Assembly (NCBI RefSeq): GCF_051020955.1
Contig: NW_027476093.1
Location: 2,075,001 to 2,139,000, forward strand
From: Megalopta genalis
Lineage: Eukaryota > Arthropoda > Insecta > Hymenoptera > Halictidae
Direction: 5' to 3'
DNA length: 64,000 nucleotides
Both the position numbers and the translations under genes were made by a program. Numbering within the stretch: the first letter of the stretch is position 1; every line of letters begins with the position of its first letter. The notes beneath the pieces are model-generated. The model ran no database searches. It worked only from the letters and a program-made list of their open reading frames with translations, and was not told the origin of the DNA. Of the stretch, positions 23,401-33,545 are shown piece by piece.

Positions 23401-23439
23401 ATATAAATCTGTTTATTTGTGGTAAACGTGATTAGTAAG

Positions 23440-24010
23440 AAGATAGTTAATGCTCGCAAATTGAATATGAAACTTGCACTTTTATAGATCATATTCACCT
23501 TTTTGCATTTCAATTTAATCCTTTCGTAGATCATACTGAACTTATCGCATTCCAAATTAATTCTTCTGCAGATCCGATTCACTTTTTCCACGAATCAAAT
23601 TAACCCTTTCAAAGAACAAAATTGACCCTCTTTTACAAGACTTGTAAATTCAATACCAATTTATATGATTATTTATCAAACAACACGACTATCATTGCAA
23701 ATGATTACGAATAAGTGAATCTTATTTATATTTTTTTTATTATGAATTAACCCTTTCAAAGAACAACATTGGCCCTCTTTTACAAGACTTGTAAATTCAA
23801 TACGAATTTATATGATTATTTATCAAATAACACGAATATCATTACAAATAATTACAAATAAATGAATCTTAATTCCAAAAGAGGGACTTTCACTTGCCAA
23901 GAGCTGTACAAAATCAGCAGAAGGGTTAATTTGATTTTCAAAAAGATGAATACGATCTACAAAAGCATTAATTTTGATCGCAAAACGTAAATATAGATCA
24001 CAAAAGTCTG
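23440..24010. repeat. large foldback with an internal 147-bp tandem duplication
   Basis: TTAACCCTTTCAAAGAACA begins at 23600 and again at 23747, marking a 147-bp duplication. The left flank has three degenerate 41-bp units (ATAGATCATATTCACC) and the right flank (23930-24000) carries their complements (GAATACGATCTAC), so the ends fold on each other. TTAA also occurs at the right (23926-23929, after GAAGGG). It may be a decayed TTAA-type transposon, but that is inference. Confidence 0.6.
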
Positions 24011-24346
24011 AAAAGTCGAACCGAGATTATTCGGCGCCAACAAAAATTTCCAAAAATATGTCAAACACCAACTCTCATTAATCGACCGTATCGAACGTTT
24101 CCAATTGTTCCGTCGCAGCTGAAAAGAAGTTAAAATCCCACCCGTTCGAACGATGTTCCTCCTCCTCGATCGCTCGCGTCCACCCCGAACAAATTAATTC
24201 CGCGACCGTGTCCGAATCGAATATTAATGAAACCCAAACAAACCGCGATCGAGGGTCCCGAGACACGTAACATACTTGACACCGATCATCCTCTACCGTC
24301 AATATGATTAATGTGGGGGAGTTGTGTGTGTGTGTGTTTATGTGTA
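24011..24346. other. unique sequence with a short (GT)n tract
   Basis: A minus-strand frame of 93 codons (24078-24359) runs into the following transposon and is not called. (GT)n at about 24322-24336. Confidence 0.4.
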
Positions 24347-24711
24347 CAGGGTGTCCCAAAAATGTCTCGTAATCCGGAAATGGTGGGTTCTTCGGGTCAT
24401 TCGAAGCAACTTTTTCCTTTACAAAAATTTTCTCCGAGGCTCCGTTAACGAGTTACTGACGAAAAACAGTGACCAATGAGAGGCAAGCTCGGCTGGCGCG
24501 AGGCGACCGAGCCAATGAGCGGAACTGGGCTTCGTGCGCTGGTTGGCTGGGCCGCCTCGCGTCAGCCGTACTCGATTCTTATTGGTCACTGTTTTTCGTT
24601 AATAACTCGTTAACGGCGCCTCGGAGAACATTTTTGTAAAGGAAAAAGTTGCTTCGAATGACCCGAAGAACCCACCATTTCCGGATTACGAGACATTTTT
24701 GGGACACCCTG
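24347..24711. mobile_element. family A palindromic MITE, copy 4
   Basis: 365 bp, from CAGGGTGTCCCAAAAATGTC to GACATTTTTGGGACACCCTG, flanked by TA on both sides. The inverted repeats extend through most of each half, including ACCAATGAGAGG in the left arm and TTATTGGTCACTG in the right. The core (GCGGAACTGGGCTTCGTG) is shared with copy 5 at 42050. It is one of the best preserved copies. Confidence 0.93.
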
Positions 24712-25654
24712 TATACAATCTTCGCGACCATCCGCAGCCATCATTCGTCAAAGGAAACCGAAAGAACAGGTGGGCCCCCTTTGTCTTTCCGCGCGGCTTT
24801 TCGCCGAAAGCTCGGCGGCGACCCCCGGACCTCCGATCATCCCCTCACCCTCGATCATCCCCGTAGCGAAGCGCGCCCCTCTGAGCGTCGCGGGCTGCGA
24901 CTTCCGGTTCCTTTCCGATAATTAGAAACAGCCTCGTCTCGCGATAACAATAATGCCGTGTGCTGCGGCCCTCGAGGGCAGCGGCGGGCTCGTTCGACAT
25001 CAAAGCGACGGCTCTCCGCAGACGTCCTATGCATCAAGGCATCGCTAATGAGATTCACTTTACGCCGTGCTCCGCACCGCTCCGCACCGCTTCGCGACGC
25101 CGGGCCGAGCTAAGCGGAGCGGTGCGGAGCGGTGCGGAGCGGATCGGGCCCACGGCGCTTCCTTCGTCTACGTTCGATTATTTTGATCATTTCGACGATA
25201 GCGCGCCGGCCCAACGACATCCAACCAACCCTCCGCCCTTTCGTTCACTCGTTTCGCGCCTTTGAACCGCGCCGATCCAGCTTCTGATCCGTCCTTTCAC
25301 GCCGGCCACGATATCTCGCGCAATTAAAGTGATTCCTGAAAAGGTACTCCGCGAGCGCATTGTTTGCGCGGAACCGGGATCGACGGGAACGTTCGAAGGG
25401 AGCATCGAGTCTAGGAGACCGCCCCGCGTCGTTAGGGTCGAGGGTCGCGCGTTCTAATGAACTTTTTTCTGGCCTGTCTTTCCGCGATCGAGTTGCTCAC
25501 GATTTTTAATGGAGACTCGCGCTAAATCATTGCCGAGAATGCGTGGCCTTTCGTTGTAAATTGCAGATACGCGGTTAAATTAACGCGTTTTCTGATATAC
25601 GACCAAGTGTCGTTAACGCAACGTGTGGATTTGAAATGGTACGTGCTAAAGGGT
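24712..25654. other. unique GC-rich patch
   Basis: CpG-rich unique sequence to about 25530, containing a perfect GC-rich inverted repeat (separate entry). Frames of up to 101 codons overlap on both strands without a recognised domain. Confidence 0.4.
25069..25140. repeat. perfect 23-bp GC-rich inverted repeat
   Basis: GCTCCGCACCGCTCCGCACC plus GCT at 25069-25091 is exactly complementary to 25118-25140, with a 26-base loop. Each arm is itself two copies of the 10-mer TCCGCACCGC. It would form a very stable hairpin in DNA or RNA. Confidence 0.95.
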
Positions 25655-26203
25655 TTAATATATTTGCACTCGAAGCTAATTTAACTGTGAATCTAAATTA
25701 ATTTTTTTGACTTGTGGTATTTTCATTTTATACGACAAAGTACATTTCATGCGCACGAAATTTAGTCTTGTGACGCCGTTTTAACCGTAAATCTAAATTA
25801 ATTTTGTTGACTTATGGTATTTCCATTTTATACGACAAAGTGCACTTTATGCGCACGAAATTTAGTCTTGTGACGCCATTTTAACCGTAAATCTAAATTA
25901 ACTTTTTTGACTTGTGGTATTTCCATTTTATACGACGAAGTGCATTTTATGCGCACAAAATTTAGTCTTGTGACGCCATTTTAACAGTAAATCTAAATTA
26001 ATTTTTTTTACTTATGGTATTTTCATTTTATACGACAAAGTGCATTCTATGCGCACGAAATTTATAGTCTTGTGACTCGTACAGTAATTAAACTTTAAAC
26101 AATTTTGTTGCATTTAAACTTTGATAATATAAAAATTATCTCGGATCGTAATCTAACTATTTTAATGGCGCCTCAGAGTCACAATTCGAGTGCAAAGGGT
26201 TAA
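25655..26203. mobile_element. piggyBac-like TTAA element enlarged by an internal array
   Basis: Ends are TTAATATATTTGCACTCGAAG (25655) and CGAGTGCAAAGGGTTAA (26203). Relative to the copy at 4832 it is inverted: the CGAAGC side is on the left and the GGCGCCTCAGAGTC side on the right. At 549 bp it exceeds the usual 240-330 bp because one interior segment is repeated four times. Confidence 0.85.
25678..26075. repeat. 100-bp tandem array inside the TTAA element
   Basis: TGACGCC recurs at 25771, 25871 and 25971, and the fourth unit ends near 26075 with TGACTCG. Each unit holds GTAAATCTAAATTAA, TTTTATACGAC and GCGCACGAAATTTAGTC, which occur once in ordinary family members. Confidence 0.9.
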
Positions 26204-26262
26204 TATATTTGCGAAATTTTACTATTTTCTTCTCTGCAGAAGCACAGTTCTGTGCAAAAGTA

Positions 26263-26444
26263 CAGTAAAGACTCCCTTATTTGAACATTTATTTCTATAA
26301 TATTCTGGTATCCGAACGTTCTGCTATCTGAGCATCATTTAAATAAATAATCAGCAAAGGACTTAAATGAAATTTTCAGATAATAGAACATTTTGGTACC
26401 AAGATATTACAAAAATAAACCTTCGAATGAGAGAGTCTCCACTG
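26263..26444. mobile_element. 182-bp TA-flanked MITE of a separate family
   Basis: The ends CAGTAAAGACTCCCTTATTTG and GAGAGAGTCTCCACTG are inverted repeats with TA at both borders. The interior differs from family B, with ATTCTGGTATCCGAACG and complements. A related left end (CAGTAGAGTCTCTCTATTAT) occurs at 58013. Probably a Tc1/mariner-type non-autonomous element. Confidence 0.82.
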
Positions 26445-26446
26445 TA

Positions 26447-27420
26447 ACTGCCCCATCGAAACGCATTTTCGCGTGCAATTCCTTTCCGACAGCAGTTTGC
26501 CGTAATAACATTATTAAGGATCGAGCCAGCACTCGTTTTCCGCGACCGTTCCGAGCCGATTCGTAGGGTTAATACTACGGTAAAACGAAAACATCGAGAT
26601 CGCAGGATCCGCTTATTCGCGGTTTTCCATCGGAACAGCTGACTTTCGCAATTTATTCAATCGTATCTTTTACGATTCCTAGTTACCGCCGTAAATTCCG
26701 CAGAAATTACCCTAAAAACAACCGGATTCAGAAATTTATCGGCGATATTTTAGCGGACGTTATTGCGTCCTTAAATTGAACACCACTTATTCATTCATGC
26801 CGGATAACAGGCAGAGTTTATTCCCAAGATTTTATCATTTTCGCGGCGTACTAAGCGCCGTACGCGGAACAATCGTCCGCGTTATCAATTACACGCGTGA
26901 CTCTCTTTAAACGTCTTCGGGGATACGATCATACGTTTCCGTTATTATCGGCTGGCTTGATTGGATCGATCATTTCTACCTGGGTAATTCCAGGCTGCGT
27001 GCATCAACGATCGCGCGTATTGCATCGCCGATCTTGGCGGACCTCACTCGGTGCATACGTGTGCATACGGTGCACACGCGCGGCCTCTCGATTCTCTTGT
27101 TTTCGTCATTAGTTACCTAAATGCCTGACGTTGACGGAATTACGTAAAATCTGCAGGACGGTTCGCGACTAATTAATTCGCACCTCTGGCGAGCGGCATC
27201 GACGATAACGGCCGAGGCGATTCGAATCTTACGAGGAATCCCGATTAAACGCTAGCCTTGCGAGCCTCCGTCTCGTGACGAAGATTATGAACGTATCTTA
27301 ACACGTTAATTACCGAATATCGTCCTTCGAATCAAAGTTAAATTATTTTGCTTACTGGAAGCGAAACCGGTAGCAGATTAAAATCGATCGTAACGAATGT
27401 TCTGATATGTTCGCATTATA
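26447..27420. other. unique sequence
   Basis: Moderately CpG-rich. A 71-codon frame at 26897-27112 has no recognised domain. Confidence 0.4.
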
Positions 27421-27442
27421 AATATATATATATTAAATATAA

Positions 27443-27483
<41 letters not shown>

Positions 27484-28914
27484 ATTTTAATGGAATTTAT
27501 ATATATATATATAATATAATAATATATAAAATATAATATAATAATAAATAATATATATAATGATATAATAATATAATATACTATAATACTAATATATTAT
27601 ACCGTCATTGGTATAATAAGCGTGACTAATCTTTGCCTAGGAAATTATTTTTTATCGCGTGCATTGAAATATATAATATTATTATAGTATATTAGAAGGT
27701 TTATGGTCTGCTTATGGGAGGGTCGTTTTGTGCCCATGCGACAGAAACTGCTGTAAATATTAGATTTTCTGGTAAAAAATTTATAAGAGAACGCTGTTTG
27801 AACAAAAATACGTGTTTAAAATATGTACATGTCTTTTTACCCTCTTTTATGCATGCTGGGGTGAACGTGTTAAAATATGTATGTTATTGATTTTTACAAG
27901 CAATTATTCCTGTTATTTTTTCTATTATTATTTCTATATTTCTTTCTTTTATATTATTATTATTATTTTATATTCATATTATTATTTTTCTATTATTCTC
28001 ATTAAATGTAGAACGGATATGAATTTTCTTTCTTTCAACCCCTTTTTACAGCTGTATTCATCGTAATTCCTTTATAATTCCTAATATATTCCCTAAAATA
28101 TTTAAATACATATTTATACATATATTTCGTAATACATTTTCTGATATATTTAAAACATAATTCTAAATTTATTTTATTAAACTCCTATTTCCTAATATAT
28201 TTAAAATAATTCCTAACAATAGTCCTCTATTATCCTTTTCCCTAACAGAACGAAATCATTTTTATTTCTTATGTACGTCCTTAATTAATCTTCACTCCTA
28301 CATTTTAATAACAGAACAATCAAATTTTGAACCTCGATTTAGAATAGAATAACGACGATATTTAGCGCCTTAAGTATGAAATCTTGTGTGGTGCACGGTG
28401 TTACTACAAAATTGCGAACGACAAAGAAGTTCCAATCGCTGTAGAATAAATAAATCACGACGGGTTGTTTATAACAGACAGCTCGGATTTTAACGTTCCG
28501 TTAATTGTTTCGGTACTTCGCGGCGAAAACGGACGAAGCGGTTTTTTTCGTACAAGGGAAGCTATTCGAAGATAGGCTCCTCTATTCGGTCGTTTCTCAA
28601 CTGCTCAGGTAACAGCCCGATCGTCGCTCTTCCATGTCGCCGGAAGTTTCTAATAAAATTGAAAGTTGCAAGTAAATCTTTCCGAGCTCTCGAGGAAGTC
28701 CTTCTCGCAGGAGTACTTAGAGCACGCTAACTGTAGGCGATAAACTCAATTACGACTTTGAGTACCCCGAAGCAACGATAGTACGTATAATCAAGCTCAT
28801 GCTTGAAATCGCGCCGAAGTGACCGAGTTCCGAAACCTGCTCCAGGCGACTCGTTTATCGAGCAAACTCGGCTTCCCCTCTTAATACTTATCACTAATAA
28901 GATTTTATATCATA
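27421..28914. other. AT microsatellites, then AT-rich and unique sequence
   Basis: (TA)n and TATAATA tracts span about 27421-27605. From 27610 to 28340 the DNA is AT-rich with TTATTA runs (27920-27995). From 28340 to 28900 it is unique and less AT-rich. No gene recognised. Confidence 0.5.
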
Positions 28915-29266
28915 CATCAAATATTATATATATATATAATTAATAAATAAGTATATGAACTATCGTATAATTGTGCGAAATTTATGTTATTGGATGTTTA
29001 AATAGGATATGTAATATATTATTATTATTATTATTATATCAAATATAATATATATGTAATAAATAAATAAGTACATGAATTATCGTATAATTGCGCGATA
29101 TTTATGTTATTGGATGTTTCAATAGGATATGTAATATATTATTATTATTATATCAAATATAATATATATACATATATATATATATATAATAAATAAATAA
29201 GTACATGAATTATCGTATAATTGCGCGATATTTATGTTATTGGATGTTTTAATAGGATATATAATA

Positions 29267-29304
<38 letters not shown>

Positions 29305-29529
29305 CAAATATAATATATATATATATATAATATAAGTAAATAAGTGTATGAATTATCGTATAATTGCGTGATATTTATGTTATTGGATGTTTAAATAGGA
29401 TGTGTAATACATTATTATTATTATTATTATATCAAATATAATATATATAATATAAATAAATAAGTACATGAATTATCGTATAATTGTGTGATATTTATGT
29501 TATTGGATGTTTAAATAGGATGTGTAATA

Positions 29530-29583
<54 letters not shown>

Positions 29584-29585
29584 AG
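28915..29585. repeat. tandem array of about 120-143 bp units, five copies
   Basis: GAATTATCGTATAATTG or close variants start at about 28957, 29077, 29207, 29350 and 29470. Unit length varies with (TTA)n and (TA)n tracts; the longest (ATT)n is at about 29531-29580. Each unit has TTATTGGATGTTT and ATAGGAT. Confidence 0.9.
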
Positions 29586-29616
29586 TTTTTGATACTTATC
29601 CATTACATATCTATCA

Positions 29617-29852
29617 TTAACCCTTTTCACTCGAATGACGACTCGAAGACGCCACTAGAAATTATTGTGTCACGTTTCAAAATAATTTGATTAACCAAAT
29701 TTGTTTATATTTAAAGAATTGTTAAAAGCGCGACCGTTGCACGAATCACGATATTCAATTTCACCTGTTACAAAAATGCGCTACGTTATGAAAAGTTGGA
29801 AGAAACTATTTTAAATTGTGCCTCAATTTGGCATCGAGTGCAAATAGGTTAA
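29617..29852. mobile_element. piggyBac-like TTAA element
   Basis: From TTAACCCTTTTCACTCGAA to CATCGAGTGCAAATAGGTTAA with TTAA at both borders. The interior ACGCCACTAGAAATTATTG and ACAAAAATGCG match the family. 236 bp, non-coding. Confidence 0.85.
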
Positions 29853-30794
29853 TATCGCGAACAGGTTATAGGTTAGACCCGTGAAATCGTAAATAATTGA
29901 AAAACAAGGTTACTAACACGATGAGCGCCGCGTCGACCATGTACCGGGTGACACTAATTTTTGACCAATTTTCAGAATTCATTTTCATTGTAATTTATAT
30001 TCGAACAATCACAATTTAATTAGGATGTCTCGGATACGAAAGCGTTCCAATGTCATCCACTATGATCAATTTTTTAACTTCCTAGTTTCGGTTTCATTGA
30101 TTGAAATTGTTTCGACGTTATGGGAATTTTAGGGGGTTACTTAACGTGTTAAATAACCTGGCGAATGAATTTTCGAAGGTTCGACACGGAGAAAAAGCGA
30201 CGTCTCCGATTGTCGCCGACGACGATGAACGACATTTTGGGAATCCATTTGAAGCCATCATAGCTCGCCTAAATCGAAGTGGCAGACCTCCGGGCGATAA
30301 CGGCACGCGGCGGACGACTATTGCGGCGATAGTTCATTAAAATATCCATGAATACATAATTCTCGGGACGGAGCGCGGACCGCGGCCGAGATAAATCGAT
30401 AACCGGTTGCGCCCTGGAATCGCGATAGAACAATAATTCCGGCGGATCCGCGCGATTAACCGGCGCGCGCTGCCGGACGAAAAAATATTCTATTTCGCTT
30501 CCGGCCGGGGCCCCGGGCCCCGTTAAAATCGACGATTATTTATAAGCGGCGCGGCCGCGGGAGAGAAGAGGATCTCACGTCCCCGGGGCGCGACGCGAAA
30601 CGCGTTTCAATTTTCGTCGTTGGCCACGCTGCAAATTGCCTAACATTCGGCCATTATTGCTATCCTCCGCGGTGTAACTCGTCGAATCATCGAACAGTAT
30701 GGGCCGGCAATTTAAGCGCGACGCGCCTGTGGGCCAATAGGCGTTCAGAAGAAGTTCAATCAGAAAAAAGAAGAAAAAGAAAATTATGCGGGTA
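29853..30794. other. unique, strongly GC-rich from 30130 to 30760
   Basis: Unique CpG-rich DNA with many ATTAAxx-type AT islands (for example CGTTAAAATCGACG). A 79-codon frame at 30101-30340 has no recognised domain. It is a candidate regulatory patch by composition only. Confidence 0.4.
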
Positions 30795-31290
30795 GCTAAT
30801 CGAACGTTTGGGTCACTATGTGATATAGTTTTATTTTCAATGGCTTTTTTTATTTATTATCGACGCAGCTACGCGGTTTCAATGAAGCCTAATTCAAAAG
30901 GAATGGAATATCAAAATGTTTGTTAATCGAACGTTTGGGTCACTATGTGGTATAATTTTATTTTCAGTTGCTTCTTTATTTATTATCGACGCAGCTACGC
31001 GGTTTCAATGAAGCCTGATTCAAAAGGAATGGAATAAAAAAATGTTAGTTATAAGGTCGTTGTTTTCTTAATTGCTGCTCGGAATAATTATTACAATTGT
31101 ACCAGGTACGTTTTTGAATTGTGCGCAATTTTATTTGGATTGTATTAATATTTATTGGTTTATGTATCATTTAATATTTATATTTATGTAGGTTCGTTAA
31201 GAACTGTTTAATAAAAGTCAGTTTTTAAAGAAAAAAGAAAAAACAGAAAACTATGCGGGTAGCTAATCAAACGTTTGGATCATAATGTAA
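30795..31290. repeat. 126-bp duplication plus a separate third fragment
   Basis: TAATCGAACGTTTGGGTCAC starts at 30798 and 30924, with ACGCAGCTACGCGGTTTCAA in both units. A fragment, GCGGGTAGCTAATCAAACG, recurs at about 31255, following an AAAAAAGAAAA tract as the first copy does. Confidence 0.85.
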
Positions 31291-31312
31291 CGCGTTAAAT
31301 ATCTCAAAATAT

Positions 31313-31640
31313 ATGATAGATATTATTGTTATATTACTATATTATTATATATTATATATATCGTTATATTATATTATTATATTATTGTATTATATATATT
31401 GTTATATTATATTATTATATTATTGTATTATATATATTGCTATATTATATTATATTGTATATATTATATATATATATATATTATATTATTGTATTATATA
31501 TATTATTATGTTATATTATATTATTGTATTATATATATTGTTATATTATATTATTATATTATTGTATTATATATATTATTATGTTATATTATTATATTAT
31601 ACATATTATATATATCGTTATATTATATTATTATGTTATT
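31313..31640. repeat. ATTATATTATTGTATTATAT low-complexity array
   Basis: Degenerate (ATT/TAT)n with a recurring TATTGTATTATATATATTG block. It is free of stops in several frames, which creates Tyr/Ile-rich frames of up to 196 codons; these are artefacts of composition. Confidence 0.85.
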
Positions 31641-32360
31641 CAAGAGCCGAATTCCGTTTCGATTTGTCTATTCAATATGTGGAACGACAAAAAAAATATT
31701 TCAATTCCCCCGGAACCCAATAAAATAATCCCGTCGGAAGGCACGGCAATAGAACGTGGCCGGGGTTCCAACAAATTGTCGAACATCCTGCCATTAATAA
31801 TATCCACGACGCGTAAACTCGTAAAACGATTGAGCAATATGGCCGGCGATTTTCTAGCGTTCTACGGTTCCTACGAATCGAGTGCCCCGGACAGAATGCA
31901 TAGAAAGGCGCGTTAGTCACGGGCCATTTTGCCACCGGGCGTGACCTGCACGCTCCTTTATTTTCCAGCGTTAATTCGTGCCAGGCCAGGCCAGGCCAAT
32001 TGTCGTCCTCGTCCTCGAGGAAGTCCTCGGGCCCCGCGACCCCCTCCCCTCTCTCACTCGCTCTCTCGCGACCCCCCTTTTTCCCGCGCGTTTTAAAATC
32101 CGGCCTCGGGTTCGCGCGGCGCACCGGACACGTGCCGTTACAGGGGTGCATCATAATGCGAGCGTCGTCGCCGCGCCGTTTCGACTCCGTTGCTGCTCGT
32201 CCTGCGCGCGCGCGTCAGGATGCATATGTAATTAACGGGAAGCATTAACGGGAATTAACAGTTCGCTTAACGGCGCGGAAAGCAGCGTGAGAGTCGCGCG
32301 CGCATTCGCTTTGTCGCTGCGAAACTGAAGCGCCGGTTCTTTCTCGTCCCCATTGCTTTG
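31641..32360. other. unique GC-rich sequence
   Basis: CpG-rich from 31730 with a CCAGG tandem near 31980-31996 and C/T-rich runs around 32040-32085. Overlapping frames on both strands (up to 160 codons, minus strand) lack any recognised domain. Confidence 0.4.
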
Positions 32361-32608
32361 TTAACCCTTTGCAGTCGAAGCTGTTTGAATTCGAAATCCG
32401 AAACATGATTTCCGATCTATAGTATTTCTATTTTATATAATTTACTGCGATTTATGCGCACGGAATTGAGCCTATTGGCGAGTACAATTGCAATTTTAAT
32501 AGCTTGTTTTAAATGTAAACGAATCTAATGCTCTTAGAATGATTTTGAAGAATAGTATACCAATTTTTAGTGGCGCCACGGAGTCGCCAATCGAGTGCGA
32601 AGGGTTAA
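32361..32608. mobile_element. piggyBac-like TTAA element, inverted orientation
   Basis: From TTAACCCTTTGCAGTCGAAG to AATCGAGTGCGAAGGGTTAA. The side with GTGGCGCCACGGAGTCGCC is on the right, opposite to the copy at 29617. 248 bp including both TTAA. Confidence 0.88.
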
Positions 32609-32893
32609 CTTGATGAAACGTTGCTTGGAATACGCGTTTATTAATACCTACGCTATTTTAGAGGCGAATAATGTTAATGTTCCAGTGATTATGACTCCCT
32701 CCTAGCGTAAATAAGTAGAGTTTTTCCCGACACTATGAAGCAAATAGAAATTTAAAAAAGAGTATAATGTATTGTCCTTAGTGTCTAGAATCACCCCAGT
32801 TATGTTTACAATGTTATAATATTGTTAATAATATAATTACTAATTGATATTTGTAATGTTGTAATATTTTAGTATGATAATATAATAATGTTA

Positions 32894-32895
<2 letters not shown>

Positions 32896-32943
<48 letters not shown>

Positions 32944-33190
32944 ATATACCAATATAGTAATATATTAATATATTATATATACTAATATATATATATATAT
33001 TAGTATATATAATATATTAATATATTAGTATATTAGCATATTAGCATATTAGTATATTAATATATTAATATATTACTATATTGGTATATTAGCATATTAC
33101 TATATTAGTATATTAATATATTAGCATATTAGCATATTACTACATTAGTATATTAGTATATTAGTATATTAATATATTACTATAATATAT
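32896..33190. repeat. (TA)n and ATATTAGT low-complexity array
   Basis: Pure (TA)n at about 32898-32940 followed by ATATTAGTATATTA and ATATTAGCATATTA units of 9-10 bp. The DNA before it (32609-32895) is AT-rich and unassigned. Confidence 0.85.
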
Positions 33191-33299
33191 AAATACTATT
33201 ATGTAACAAACAATAAAATGTTCATTGAAATACAAGTGTTTCTAAGCAACAACATACTGTTCCATATCGCGTACTTCAATTATCCCATTGTCCCTCTTT

Positions 33300-33545
33300 A
33301 TGCAATAAAATGTATGCAATAAAATGTATGCAATAAAATTTATGCAATAAAATTTATGCAATAAAATTTATGCAATAAAATCTATGCAATAAAATCTATG
33401 CTTTAAAATTTATGCAATAAAATTTAGGCAATAAAATCTATGCAATAAAATTTATGCAATAAAATTTATGCAATAAAATCTATGAAATAAAATTTATGCA
33501 ATAAAATCTATGCAATAAAATCTATGCACTAAATTTTATACAATA
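33300..33545. repeat. 14-bp minisatellite, about 17 copies
   Basis: TATGCAATAAAATT or TATGCAATAAAATC repeats with an almost constant 14-bp period. Each unit carries AATAAA on the plus strand, so the array holds more than a dozen copies of the polyadenylation hexamer. Confidence 0.92.

Noticed and set aside
31313..31916. 196-codon Tyr/Ile-rich frame
   Set aside because: It arises from the ATTATATTATTG low-complexity tract; three overlapping frames show the same pattern.
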